From Mesaphorura yosii (taxonomy: Eukaryota; Arthropoda; Collembola; Poduromorpha; Tullbergiidae): 64,000 nt of DNA. A program made the translations under genes and the position numbers. This document shows positions 24,601-37,500 of this stretch, one piece after another (the first letter of the stretch is position 1; each line of letters opens with the position of its first letter). Below the pieces are notes generated by a model. That model had not been told where the DNA came from and made no database searches. It was given only the letters and a program-made list of their open reading frames with translations. The DNA lies in the NCBI GenBank assembly GCA_009869945.1, contig WIXG01000331.1, positions 1 to 64,000 on the forward strand, written 5' to 3'.

Positions 24601-26057
24601 ACTACGACATTCAAGGCCTGATGAGGAGAAAGAACGTCATGTTGGATCCAAAGAATGCGTACTACGATACACCGTACCCGATTGGACTGGATCCGGTTTG
24701 GCAGGTAATTGTTTGGTAAAACATCTTAAAAACCTTACGTTAATCGTAATCATTCTATTGTTTCAGCTGGCTGATAACAAGATTCAGTTCTTGAATGCAT
24801 ACAAAATGAAGGTTTCTATCATCGTGGGTGTAATCCATATGCTCTTTGGAATTTCTCTGAGCCTTTGGAATCACATGTATTTTCGAAGGCCCATGAATAT
24901 CATTCATCAATTCGTTCCGCAGATGATATTCATGGTGCTACTGTTCTTCTACTTGTGTCTCCTCATTTTCCACAAATGGGTTGCGTATTACGCGAATGGA
25001 GGTAACGTGGCTGATGGCGTACTTTGATCAAAAATTGTGCGAGTGCATTCCAAAAACTTTGTCCTTTGTATTTCACTTTGATAGGAGTTGAAGCTGGACC
25101 TCATTGTGCTCCATCTGTATTGATCATATTCATTAATATGGTTCTGTTTAAGTCAGGAGAAGCAGTTCAGGATTGCAACCCCTACATGTAAGTGAAGTCT
25201 AGTATCGAATTCCTAAATACGACTCTGGTTTCCACTGGACGATTTTCATAATTTTAATTTAGGTACGGTGGGCAAGAAGGATTTCAAAAATTCTTGGTGC
25301 TGATTGCACTACTTTGCGTACCTTGGCTGCTTGGCGGAAAGCCCTACATGATCTGGAAACATCGTCAGACTGCTCATGCGAAAATGAACAGCGTTATGAA
25401 CAATGTAGGTGGGGAAGGCGATCAGAATCAACAAGCCCAAATGATTGACGGCGAGACTGGCCACAGTTCTGCACAGGCCACTGAGTCGGAAGACAATGAG
25501 GAATTCAGTGAGATCATGATCCACCAAGGAATACATACGATAGAATTTGTATTGGGATGTGTCAGCAACACTGCATCATATCTTCGGCTCTGGGCTCTGA
25601 GCTTGGCTCATGCACGTAAGGAACTTCAGAATTCAATAACTTAACGTCAGAGCACTCATCTGTCGAAATTTGATTCATAAAAAATACAATTTCTTCAGAA
25701 CTGTCCGAAGTCCTTTGGGGAATGGTGATGAGAATTGGACTGGCGCAAACAGCTTGGTACGGCGGAATTCTGCTCTATCTTATATTTGCGGCGTGGGCTG
25801 GGCTCACATTAGCCATTTTAGTATTGATGGAGGGTTTGAGCGCTTTCCTACACACCCTTCGACTTCACTGGTATGAATATTTTCATAAACTGGCCACATT
25901 GTACTAAAATTCATTGAAGTGTAAGAAGTTGATTGTTACACTTCTTCACAGGGTCGAATTTCAGAACAAATTCTATACCGGAACTGGATATCCATTCACT
26001 CCTTTCTCGTTTGAAGTCATCTTGGAACAAGCAGGAAACGCAGAAAACACCGACTAA
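21661..26057 (+). CDS. Vha100: V-type proton ATPase 116-kDa subunit a (Vo subunit a)
   Basis: Fifteen exons: 21661-21777, 21849-22025, 22106-22234, 22578-22666 (4a), 23283-23409, 23474-23650, 23743-23955, 24022-24186, 24265-24390, 24465-24704, 24767-25001, 25085-25187, 25263-25615, 25699-25870 and 25952-26057. They give 842 residues; using 4b (23028-23152) gives 854. The protein starts [18 protein letters not shown] and contains [40 protein letters not shown] and [22 protein letters not shown]. It also has the essential arginine helix [21 protein letters not shown] and the C-terminal [16 protein letters not shown]. Subunit a forms the proton half-channels of the rotary pump acidifying organelles, including synaptic vesicles. 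A likely 5'-UTR acceptor lies at 21420. AATAAA is at 26328-26333. Confidence 0.97.
22312..22508 (+). promoter_or_regulatory. Two TGCATG (Rbfox-type) motifs upstream of exon 4a
   Basis: TGCATG occurs at 22312-22317 and 22503-22508, with a further GCATG at 22411-22415, all in the intron before exon 4a. (U)GCAUG is the binding site of Rbfox splicing factors, which repress exons when bound upstream. A role in the 4a/4b choice is an inference. Confidence 0.4.
22578..22666 (+). other. V-ATPase subunit a alternative exon 4a
   Basis: Encodes [19 protein letters not shown] and so on, matching the usual arthropod sequence at this place. It enters in phase 0 and leaves with two bases, like exon 4b, so only one of the two can be used. 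The donor is GTGCGT. Confidence 0.8.
23028..23152 (+). other. V-ATPase subunit a alternative exon 4b
   Basis: Encodes an unrelated acidic segment beginning [19 protein letters not shown]. It has the same entry and exit phases as 4a, a weak acceptor (TATAAAG, no pyrimidine tract) and a good donor (GTACTT). Including both exons breaks the frame (89 + 125 = 214 bp), so they should be mutually exclusive. Confidence 0.65.
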
Positions 26058-26327
26058 TTTCCTCCGTTGAATTACATGACAAGCACTTTAGCTAGTTTTC
26101 AATGCACGATTGATCGATCTGAACCGAATCGGATAACTATAGGTAACCCATCACGTTTCTAGTATCGGAACGGTAACCACCATTCATCCAAGATAGAGAA
26201 TACGTAAATAGTATTATTGCCAAATAGAAAAATCAGGCATCCTAGTATTAGTATTCTTGGGGCGTTTATGATCGGTGCAATCACAGTCAAGACGTGAAAA
26301 GTTTAGTGGCAGATTCATGATGGAATG

Positions 26328-26333
26328 AATAAA
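26328..26333 (+). terminator. poly(A) signal of V-ATPase subunit a
   Basis: AATAAA 270 bp after the stop at 26057. It lies only 42 bp from the opposing poly(A) signal of the minus-strand gene. Confidence 0.6.
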
Positions 26334-26374
26334 AGTTTGAAGCTGATAGTTGAATCTGAACCGAATATGTACTG

Positions 26375-26380
26375 TTTATT
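26375..26380 (-). terminator. poly(A) signal of the KIX-like gene
   Basis: TTTATT on the plus strand (AATAAA on the minus strand), 15 bp past the stop codon of the minus-strand gene. Confidence 0.55.
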
Positions 26381-26394
26381 GAAGCCGAGTCTAA

Positions 26395-26941
26395 CTAGAA
26401 CTGGACATAATTCGCTTTATCCTGAGGTGGAAGGGTTCCTAAACTCGCAACATTTAGGGTATCTCTTTTGAAAGCACTGGCATAGGCCATTTCTGACGCC
26501 CTCCTGCTCAGCACTTCGTTGCCCGGAAGCATTTGCGGGTATATGGTTGGGATAAGACAATTTACGAAGGCGCTTCTCACGGCGAGCGGCAACAGCAGCT
26601 TCCTTGACCACTCTGGCGGCTAGATTGGAAATGTAGGACAGACTTTAGTAATGATTCTGATTCTGGTAGGCTACACTTGACTGGAAACTCGGTAGTTTAC
26701 AACGCCGACGCATTCGTTCTGTTGGTTTGAACGGTTTCTCTCTCAGACCTCTCTTCGAACCTACGCAGAATTTTTGTTTGTCGAGGGCCTTGAAGAATGC
26801 TGTCCAGTTCGTCACTTCTCTGCACGAGTCCATCGGTGCCAACACTTTGTACTTCAGGCATTTCTGGTTTGCTTCTTCTGGTTCTCCTACGACGGGTTCA
26901 ACCGGATAACCCTCTGGTCTTTGTTCAATCGTCGGTTCCAT
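26395..26941 (-). CDS. Small protein with a possible KIX-like C-terminal domain
   Basis: Two exons, 26941-26675 and 26619-26395, joined across a 55-bp intron with a TACTAA branch-like motif, encode 163 residues. The first 89 residues are acidic then basic (KPTERMRRRCK) and unrecognised. From residue 91 the sequence EWSRKLLLPLAVRSAFVNCL, then IPTIYP, then SRRASEMAYASAFKRD aligns by eye with the CBP/p300 KIX domain (W...LR..LV..L...IFP...RR...YA...E). KIX domains bind activation helices of transcription factors. The protein ends at residue 163, about ten residues beyond this match. It is convergent with the V-ATPase gene and their 3' ends nearly touch. The exon structure is likely; the KIX call is tentative. 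Confidence 0.55.
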
Positions 26942-28226
26942 GTCTATCAGCTGATTTAATAATATCAAATCAGCCAAATGTAGTGGTGACGGGTCTTGAT
27001 GACAGGTACTAACAGCCTAACAGCAGACAAAACAAAGATGCTGCACTTGTGTTCGGTAAACGATTTCAGTCTTAAAACTAAATTGCAAACTCAACTTACT
27101 CGTACTCGTACAATAAGCACTTTATCGTGCCTTCGCTTAGCACTAGTACATCGCAGTTTGGCGATGATCAAGTACAACAGCGAACATCAAACAAAGCAAA
27201 CGGAGCTCAAAACAACATTAACGGAATGGCAAGCGTGAGGTGGTTGCTGAATGCTGAGATGTATTCATGCGTTCTGAGTTCTATCCCATCCATACAAGAG
27301 ATGTAAAAGCTGTACAAAAAATCTCTCAATTCGCCTTCCCTTGCTTATATTACAGGCTCCTTCACTTCATCTCGTCATTGCCATTGCCCCTTTTTTGTAT
27401 TTTGCATTGGGCTTGACGCTTGATACTTTAACTTGCCTTGATGAAATGGACTATCATTTCTTGCGTTTAGCTACGAGGTACGGCCCAAGCTGAGCGTCAT
27501 TACAAAAGTGATATTTTTCTCCCTTTTACTTGAACTCGCGTCACCCTCTCGCTCGCTCTTCGTCTGGTAAAGCAAAACGTCTTGCCTTTGGCTGGCTGGC
27601 TGGCTTGTCTTGGGTCCGCTTCAGTCGCGTCGCGAGCGTGGTGAGTTTCTTTCCTTTCCCAGGCCATGCCCATCTGGCATCCCTGAATTCCTTTCTTTGG
27701 TCTTTGCATTGCAGTGCGGTTTTAGTACGCGTTGTGACTCACGCTAAACAGCACGTCTCGGTATTTTAGAGGGTAGTTTCTCTTTGTACGTTCCTGTGAT
27801 CTCATACGCTTGTAATTACTGGCAGCCAGGCAGGCAATACTCGCAGGGTAAGATTTTTATTCTCTGTGTGCTCTCATTGTTATACTCTACTGCTGCTGCT
27901 CTATTGTTGTAACGAGTACAGCATTGTTACAGTTACACGCAGTGCTCCGTACCAAGTACACCTTTCTATACGTAAAGTCCATTGTATTGACGAGGACGCC
28001 AATGAACGCATCATTGCCTTTACCTGGCTGCCTTATTGCTTTGGAATTTGAAGCTTTAATCCAGTAAACATAGTCCATGAGTCCGTTTGTGGTGTGTAAA
28101 CATTAATTATGTAGTGTGTTAGTTAAGCTGGATCGGACCCAGAGTGGTCACTAATTTCTAATGTTCAAGAGAACAAGAGGGAAGAGGCTCGTTTAGCTGA
28201 AGTTCGTGTAACTGTGTTGTCCACCG
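26942..28226. other. Intergenic region between divergent genes
   Basis: Holds the promoters of the minus-strand KIX-like gene and the plus-strand CCDC50 gene. Short ORFs only. Pyrimidine-rich stretches near 27520-27760 show no recognisable product. Confidence 0.4.
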
Positions 28227-31117
28227 ATGGAATGCAATAGAACTCGAATTGAGGACAGACACCCTATCGCCCTTGTACAGCCGACGCCAGATATAGACGC
28301 TACCGACTCGTCTGCACTGCCTTCCGGTCGCGTCACAGAAAGTAAGTTATTCTAATTGTACTGCAGAATTCCATCGCTTTACTCACTGTGCGAGTGCGAG
28401 CTCTTGCTAACTTACAGTAAATAAAATACTAATATTTCGCGTCGCTTACACTTGTTTGCTTGAAGCTTACTGCCAGTGATGGAATGATCGGTGCCAGACT
28501 GTTAGCTTTTATATATTTTTTTTAGCTCGTTTTCGTTTCCGGTTGCACTTGTTCAGTTAGGATTGACACTCAAAATCAGAAATGCTCAAACCCTGTGGAG
28601 TGAGTGGTGGCGTGATAGATTATAGAATTTTGTAGGCGCTAATTCTTTTGGCAAATAGCTACATCGCAACCCATTTATCTTATCTCGGTGGAGTCGTTAT
28701 TTTGATACAGTTGTAAAAAGAGATGCTGAAACTTCGTCATTGTTTGCCTTTTGCTCATAAGAATCATAGTGCATTTCGAAGTTCAGCTTGAGCTAAGGTT
28801 AATGTTACGGCCGGACGGCCGTCACTATTTGCTTGGGTTAAATATTCTCTTTGTAGTCATGCAAGAGTTTTATGCTCGTTTGTTATTTTTCTCATGTTTC
28901 ATTTCAGTCCGGCGTCAATGGGCTCTTCACGAGGACGAAGCACTCGCTTATCGTTTGCAGACTGAGGAGAGTAAGTTGAAGTTCTACATTTAGTTTAGAA
29001 TCGCACTTCAGTCACACTTTGGTTTAATAGAATAGTAATTTGAAAATTGTGACCCCTAGCAGAAACATCCCGCCGGCCAAGCATAGCATTGTATTACAAT
29101 TTACCAGCACCAAACAGCTAAGCATCATTATTCTTGAGTACAGTTTTATTGAGGGCATAAGTTAATAGCTGTGCTGATTTGTCGCTATTCAAAGAAGTTG
29201 GAACCAACGTCTCCTTTGTGTTTCTTTAGCCATTCATAAACAGTCATAAAGCGATGACTAGCCATTTCTCAGTGACGAAAGCGATTCGTCTGAGAAGTCC
29301 GGGTCGGGTAATTTCTGCACACTTTCAAGCAGTTTTCTGTACACGTCTAGGCAGACAGGATCAGTCACGTTTTGCATGTGATTCAGACTCTACTTTCCGG
29401 TACCTTTCTGTTCGCTGTCAAGCTAACGCAATAATAAGCAAAGGTTACGACTTCTAGGAATGCGAATAATGTACCCATTCCCATTCATTGACACTCGTGT
29501 AGTTAAGCAGTAATTCTTTTTCTGAATTAGTCACGCAGCACTATACCGGTAATCGCAGCCGAAATGCCATCGTCAGAGAGGACGCACCGAGAGCTAGAGA
29601 GGAACAAAAGAAAGAGGAGCAAGAAGCTTTGGAAATCAGATTTAGACAACTTGGTTTGCTCCAACAACAGTAAGTGAAAGGGGGAGAATAAAATGTTAAA
29701 TGGAGGGCTGAGTAGACGCAGTGGTGAGTGTAATGTCTGGGTTCATGTTCACAGAGCGGAAGAGGATTCCAAATATGCTAAATTAATAGCTGAGCGGGAA
29801 GAACGAAAATTATTAACAAATCGGCTTCAAGGACAGGGGAAAAGTGGTGCAGACACAAGCAGAGAGCGAGATGAAGATTGGATTGGTGCTGCAGTGTGTG
29901 GCACTTCGGAATTAGATTTTGATATTTTGGACGTTGAACAGAATGATATTAGCCAGGTGTCTAAGTCTACAAATTCAAGTTCCTCATCTGGATCTTGCGG
30001 TCTGCCCTTGCCTTCTACATCGGCCTGCCTCCGCCGCAGTTCGGGAAGCTCCAGCCGAAAATTGCGCAACTCAGACAGTTCGTTTGAGCTATCTGAGGAT
30101 GAACTGCGTTACATTCAGCAAGAAAAAGATGAGGTAATTAATTAATTAAACTGATCTACTCACCAACTCACCCCATTTTGAGACATCGGGAAAATAATTT
30201 AGAAGAGGAACCTAAGGAGATACGACAAAATCATGTTCGAGAGCATTTTTGATTCCTGGGTGATGTTCTAGTGCATGTTAAAAATTCTTTTCATGACTAG
30301 ATATTCACTCGGTTATTGTGAATGCTGCAATCTTCATCCATTAATCCTGGCGCCGAATTGGATCCTGCATTATTGTTTTTGAAGAAATTATTGAAATTAT
30401 CTCCTTTCCTCACACCAGTAAAAAAATTATATTTAACAGTTGCTTTAATTTTAGGCCTTGGCACGAAAGCTGCAAGAGGAAATAGAGCAACTGGAACGTG
30501 ATAAAAGATTAGCGGTAGAAGCGCAAGATCGTGAATTGGCTAAAGTACTGTACGAAAAGGTAAAGCACATTCACTTCTCTATACAAGTTACAAGGTCGCA
30601 GAGCTTTATATCGTACGTGAAATTTTTACAGGAAAAAGCACGGCTCAAAAGAGCTAAGGAAAGATCAAGATTGAAAGCAGCTGCTGCCGCTGGGGCAGCA
30701 GGTGGAGGAGTCACCAACCAAGACTATTCAAGTTCTCAGTCGGAATTGGAGGACAATCACAAACAAAGTCATGACACACGATCAGCGTCAATAAATTCCC
30801 CAACTCCGTCGTCATCTTCTCAAGCTCGCGCACGTGCAAGTCCCAGCTCTTCTTCCCGGCGATCTGAGCCCTCTCCTAGGTCGTCCTTCCACAGTGAAAG
30901 CCAGTTCCCAGCTACTCCACCAAAGATACCTGAGAAAACTTCAAAGTCAAGCATTGGAAGAGATGACCCAATTGGGTTCCGTGCCAATCCGAAACCACTA
31001 CCACCTCAGCCAGGGCCTCAAGTTAGCAGATTTGACATTGAAGAGGATCCAATTCCGCCTTACATGCCCATGCAAGGCCTGCACAACAATCGCATTGTCA
31101 CAAGTAGGAAAAAGTAA
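28227..31117 (+). CDS. CCDC50: CCDC50 (Ymer) homologue
   Basis: Six exons, 28227-28341, 28908-28970, 29531-29669, 29755-30133, 30455-30559 and 30632-31117, encode 428 residues. The N-terminal CCDC50 domain is clear: GRVTEIRRQWALHEDEALAY, then RLQTEEITQHYTGNRSRNAI and VREDAPRAREEQ. A second coiled-coil block follows, ALARKLQEEIEQLERDKRLA, then ELAKVLYEK and KARLKRAKERSRLK. The centre is Ser-rich and acidic, the C-terminal third Ser/Pro-rich. CCDC50 is a ubiquitin-binding, tyrosine-phosphorylated adaptor that dampens EGF-receptor down-regulation and NF-kB signalling in mammals. The 72-bp intron 30560-30631 is in frame and stop-free, so retention would insert 24 residues. Two overlapping AATAAA signals lie at 31477-31486. 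Confidence 0.85.
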
Positions 31118-31476
31118 TTACCTTCTGGCCGCCAGCCTTCACCAAAAGTATCAGTAAAGCCTGCCCGTGACTACAAATATATTTTTATAAAACATAACAA
31201 CTTTCTTACTTTCTTCAACTACTTAGCTTCTAGAGCTTTATTTGCAACTTATAGTTGTGCAATTTCTATTAATACAACAATGATATTGAATCACAAGATT
31301 TTTATAAAACTTAGAATCTCGGCTTCGAGCCACGCACACACGCACAAATGGAAATCTGATTTTATTTATATTGAGGGGGTAATCAATTGGCGCTAAAATT
31401 TTATACGTATTATTTTTACAATGATGTAATCATTAATAGTCATGTCTCTCGTTCGCACTCGTACACTTTTCTAGTA

Positions 31477-31486
31477 AATAAATAAA
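31477..31486 (+). terminator. Overlapping poly(A) signals of CCDC50
   Basis: AATAAATAAA contains two signals (31477-31482 and 31481-31486), about 80 bp before the stop codon of the convergent Duox gene. Confidence 0.5.
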
Positions 31487-31564
31487 CCTAGTTTATACTT
31501 CGAACGTCTCAATTGCAATAATTATTTTGAATGACTGGATCTACCTTGCTTAGCTTCGGGTTTT

Positions 31565-34500
31565 CTAGAAGTTCTCAAATCGATGTTGGAAGATGACACC
31601 ATGACTTTGTGCGTCGTTATTGGACTCAACGCATGCTTCGTTGACTTGCTTCGTCATTGTCGGCGGGCCTGTTCGGGTATCAATGATGATAATTGTTTTA
31701 CGCCTGACGCAATTTTTAAGTATCTCACCGCAACTGAAGACGCCAAACTTTGACACGTTTGGATGAATAACCCGAAGCGAGCGGAAAAATGATGCAAAGT
31801 TCGGTCGGCCGAAGTGTGTGACAGATCGGAGACCAGTAAAGAGGGATTTATTACTCACTTTCTGGAAATGCCGCTCACAGATGTACTAATCATATCATAA
31901 AAAAATTACTATTGCATTTGCTGCCACTGATAAGTTTCAAATCGAAAAGTTCGCACTTACCAAAAGCACAGTTCTCATGTCAAACTTGTCATAAACTTGG
32001 GTGACGAACACATGCACGCTAATAATTTTGTGCTCCTCGGTGTCCCTGGAATTTAACCCCACCACTGTACCCTTAAAAATGCAAATTTATGTATCGTACT
32101 TGGAAGAAAGGCAAACCTGATGATGTCTACGAGCCATTCAAACTGTTTTTGTGTTCGTGTGACCCAGAGGAAGTAAATCTTTTTGCAGTTTCTCGGGTTT
32201 GCATTTGCGGCAACGTCTTTCAGAATGGAGGCGAATGGTGTGACTCCAATTCCTCCACCCACGAGAACGGCAACTTCATATCGCCACCAATCTTGATGAC
32301 CTTCTCCGTAGGGGCCATCCAAATAAAGTTTGGGCAGGTCACGCTCGTATATTTGGCGTACATTGGCAGTAAATGGCCCAACTGCTCGAATATGCACAGT
32401 CAACGACGGTTCATGCGGGGCCGACGAAAGTGTAAAGGGATGATACTCGTCGGAATTCAAGGCCAAGCACGCTATGCGAACCCATTGCCCCGATTTGTAG
32501 TCAAACCCAGTTGGTCTAGCGAACTCTAATTTGGTTACATCTGAAATTGTCAAGAACATCACATGTGAAGTGGTTTGGTTTTACACAATGAAATGAATGC
32601 ATTAGTGAGCGTACTTGAGGGTAACAGTTCAGCTCGAAGAACGGGGATTTCTATTTTCCTTCTGCTCGTTGTCACCAAACGATCCAAGATGAACAATACT
32701 AAAGGTCCAAGCAAAAAGTTTTGAAATAGTGGTTCTTGAATAAGCTGTCCTGTCCCGTGCAAGATCATCAAGACGTACCACCTGAATGAATGGAAAAATG
32801 GAAATTGGCATGCAAAAGATAACAGACCAATCGCCGATCTGAAGAAATTGAGGCCACAGTAAGACTTACAAAGGGTAGGTCATATGCGTGGTCCAAAACA
32901 TTCGGAATGCGTGTGCCCGTGAGTAATTGGTTGCAAATACATAAATGAGCGCAGCGTGGACAACAAGAAGGACTCCAGTGATTCCAGTTGTTGTTTGGAA
33001 ACACCAATAATGAAACTTTGGAATGATGTGTTGGCTGAATTAGAATATTTCAATGCAGTTACGCAAAACAGTATTTAAAAAGACCTCACAGGCGAACTTA
33101 CGCTCTGTAGTATTCAGTGAAGAGACATGTCGCGTCAGATGACGTTTGAGTTGAAATGTGGTAGAAATTGAAACCGTGACCGACAATATGAATGACGGCA
33201 AACATTAGTCCAAGCATTGCAACGTATTTGTGAAACATTATGCAGGAATCAAAGGGTATGATACGATGAAGAAATGTTTCCCGAAGTTGTGTGATGGTGT
33301 TTCTACAAACTGTTATTAGCAAGGTAGCATAGCAAAACATCATGGCTGAGGCCGCCCCACGCGTGAAAGTGACTCCGTATCCGGCAATGTGACGAAAGCC
33401 TCTGTGTTCCCGCTCCACCGTGTAAACTGATAACAAACAAGCGAGAATAAACCAGGGATTTTTTAAGAGTGCTTGAGGATAACTTACCGTAAGCCCTCTC
33501 AAAAAATATTGCAAGGACGACAGCCGTGTACAGCACAGTCCAGAAAATTTGTAGCCTGTACAGTTCGATGTATTTAGATAAACGATTTCTGGTCTGTTGT
33601 GTTGGAGGCAGAACTGTGGCGTCTTCATCAAGAGTTTGTTTCGACATGTCACATTCAGAGTCGGTCTCTCCACTGTAGAAATAAAAATATTTGCATCTTG
33701 TGATCCAAACTGCCCTCGACACGATCTTACCCTCCGTAAATACTGATGACTGTAGCTCGGGCGGACTGGTACGTCGTCTTGCGACCACTTCCCATTCCCA
33801 TTTGGGTTTCAGGAACATTGAGACCAGAGAAGTTCAGCTGGGCATACCCCAACGTTGATTTGTACTGGGACAAAAGAAGTTGGAAATCGGACAGCAACAC
33901 TTCGGACTGCATAAATAAGGCCAAACATCAATCAGTGAACGTAACGAGTAATTAAGTTAACCTTTACATTTTTCTTAAGGCCAGCGCTGTCCATCATCGA
34001 TTGCACCAAGTCGTCCACATCTTCATTGCTCACGTCAGCATTCGCAGCTTCAATCATGGACCTTACCATGTTTGTGAACTCGTCTGTTGTCAGTTTCCCA
34101 TCATGGTTAATGTCATACATTTCAAACATCAGTTGTGCCTTGTCTTCAGCGGAGCCTTTCGCAAATATGACCAGCATATCGAGAAACTCTCGAAAGCTGA
34201 TGTAGCCGTTGTTGTCTCTGTCTACGATGTCAAACATCTGAAATATTTATTGGCATTGGTGTGTTTTCATTGAGCCATTCGTTCAGTGGAATGAATATTG
34301 CTCATACCGGTGAGAAAAATTACCTTGGACACAAACTCGGATTTACTCTTCATGCCCAGCGCGTCCGCAAACTCTGCTCGTGTAAGTTCAGTGTTAATCA
34401 CTTCACGTATTAACTTTGGATCCAACATATCTTGCTTCCCAGACGGTTTGTCAATATTAAAAGCTTGTGCCTAGAATTAAATCGCGACACAGCTGGAAAT

Positions 34501-37500
34501 TTATGAATCAAAATACAATTGCTACACTTTAAAACTTACAAACACAACCCGGAAGAAATTTTCTAACCGTCCCAAGCGATCGCCTTTTGTAACTGTAGTC
34601 AACATGGTACGCTTGAGAGTGTCATGTTGTTCCCGTAAGTCAACTATGCCTCCCAACCTAATGTACGGATTCTCTCATATTCAGCTTGTCACTCTATTTG
34701 AGTTATTCGAGTTTTTGTAAACTTGCTGTTGTCGGAGTAAGTTAGCGAACGAATCTCTAAGCAGTGGACCATCAAATTGAAGGACGCAGTCATACTCGCT
34801 CGGGTTCTTGATGACCAAATGCTTTCCGTCCGAAATGAGCACCATTTCCACACTTTTCTTGGATCCCAGGTCGATGCTACGAAGTAATTCGCCCTTGTGG
34901 CTATGAACTTCCAGTAGGTTTTTGTCCATAAGTATCAACGCCACGGCTCGACTACCTTCTTTACTTCCCTGCCATTCGCGTGCTGAAGGAAGAGATAATA
35001 ATAGAGCCCAGCCCTTGTTCTAAGTTCTGAAGCAACTTATTTGTAATATGTCTTAACCTGCGAATGGAGTTCCTTGGTATCCAGCCATCTTGAATGACTT
35101 GCGTAAATCTTTTTGCAGTCGAATCAACTCCTGCTCCTTCTTGTGTTGCTTGGCGGTTGCAAGAAGTGGAACCAGAGAAGCAATTCCTGAGATTTAAATA
35201 TGACATTAGTGACTTGCCCGTCTGCTTGGCCACCTAACCGAATCTAAGCTAGCCGTACATACCGATTAAGACTACTGCAAAGCAGCTAAATGTGAGTATG
35301 AACGGAATCTCACTTCCCTGAAAGTAATCATAGGTTCCAGGCGGAGAGCAAGGCTCAACTGGAGCTGTGTCAGAATCCAACTATAAAATCAAGTACTACA
35401 AGAAAAAGACGGCCAAAACGTTATCTAAACTTGTGCAATCAAAGATCATACTTGAGGAAAGTGGTAGCAGGTCGTGTTGATCAACTCTCGCGTCTTATTG
35501 GCAGTATAGGTCGGTTTATAACAAGGGCTCATGTCCCAATTCGCAGCCGGTGATTTCACACAATTATTCCAGAAAGAATTCCAATTATCTGAAAGAAGAG
35601 AACAATGACAATTCGATGCCTTTAGGCTGATGATGAAATTTAAATTACCGTCTTTGTCATCAAGTTCAGTAGGAACTCGGAAAGGATTTGCTTGAATGTC
35701 GCTTGAGTTCATTCTTGTGGTTGATATAATCATATCGTACACGGTCAGGAATTTAATTCTGGTAATCTGCTCTTTCTTAAAGCGTCTACATAGCATAAAT
35801 CCATCATTGCTTTCATCACCAAAAACTAAAGGATCATATTTCTCCAGACAAAAATTGCCTTACGGTATTTTCCAGTTTTCGTTTTCAAACCAAAATCTAT
35901 CCGCATCACGAATTCGCATGAACTGGTCTTTTATAATTGCCCGAAAAAGTGGTCCGGGCCTGTCACTCGTTTCAAGTATTCCGCCAGCCCAAACATCAAT
36001 ATGATCCCAGGCTTCCTCCCGCCTGCACTTCTCCAGACATGCAGAGTCATACAATTCCTCTTTTGGCTTCTCAGGATCGGACGATTCTTCGTCTTGCAAA
36101 GTTGGGTCACGAACTTGAGGGCATATGCGTTCGGGGTGGTGGCAGAAATCGTCCATGTGTATGTCCTCCATTCTCTGTACAATTTCTCGTGGCGTTGCTG
36201 TTTTGGTGCTTGTCAAGTAATCGTCAACACTTTTGATCCGAGGAAGAGAGACAGCTGCTCTTGCTGTGTTGTAATCTGGTGTCCCGTGGTCCCTGAGGCA
36301 TCGAATCAAGAAGGGCAAGCTTACACATGTGTTTTACACGCAAATGTTGTCATTTCTTACCTTCCGCGTTGAATGTTAACTGCCATTAAATCACGCCTTG
36401 AGAATTCTAAGGGACCAAACACATTTCCGCGCAGATCCTCAACTATCATGTTGTCTTCACGTTCACACCTTTGGGACGCCATTCCCATCAAAAGTCGATC
36501 GATGTCTGTCACACCTTGTGGTATACTCAGATCGTTACAGGTTGATGTGTACTTCATTGTCAGCGGTTCCTACATGTTTAATAGAGTAGTGAGAAACTCT
36601 ACTTAACTCTTTGATAAAAGCCTACGAACCTGAGGCCTCCAAAATATGTTGCAAGTTCTAACGGCGTTCTTGGACGAGAACTCATGCGGATTGAAGTTTT
36701 GGGACTTGTTTCTTCCGTAAAAGCCAACGGGTCTGCAACCGCCGCACGCGTAGTCTCTCATATAAGCACCCGGCGTCACAAGAGTGTGTCCAAAGCGCAT
36801 CGCGGCTGTTTGGAAAAATTGTTCGATCTGCGGATCCGCGGTGGAATCATAACCTTTGTATACATCCAGTGGTTCGCCAAGCCACTCCTCCAGCCAATTG
36901 TAAAGCACAATATTTTGGTATGTCGCGATAACCCATTTTCTTGCTTCCTGTTCAGCAAAAATGTGCACCACACTCGATGAACACTACACGTAGAAACATA
37001 AACACAGTGTGGTTCAGCTTACATTGAAGACGCGTTCTCCACTCCAGGATGGTCTCGATTCGTGCAAGTACGTTGCAATTTGATTGTGCCAACGAAATAA
37101 AACGACACCAAATGAGAGCAAGAAGGCGTTTTCATTTCCACGTGGGTTTCCAATCACTGTAGCAGAAGAAAGAAACTTGTACAAAGCTAGAGGAAGATTT
37201 CATATAAATCCAGAAATTACGAAAGAATCTGTCCACATTCGCGGATTCGTGTTGTTTGACGAAATTATGGTGAAATGCTGGTGGTGGTGGATTTGCAAGA
37301 GGAAGACGAATTCGGTTCCTTACTGGAAACAGGCCTTCATCGTTTTCAGAAGCTAACAGTCCGTGCTCAGCCGGACTTCCGTCCTCTTTTACTCTGAGAG
37401 CATCAGCCCAGCCTTTCGCGGTTCCATACACCAATCCTCCGTCAATCCAAGGCGTTATTTCATTTAACTGTTAAAGTAGACTTATCTTTGGACAGGAAAG

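Noticed and set aside
34672..34722. Two in-frame stops suggesting a Duox pseudogene
   Set aside because: A 51-bp intron removes both and restores the frame. All remaining exons and motifs are intact.
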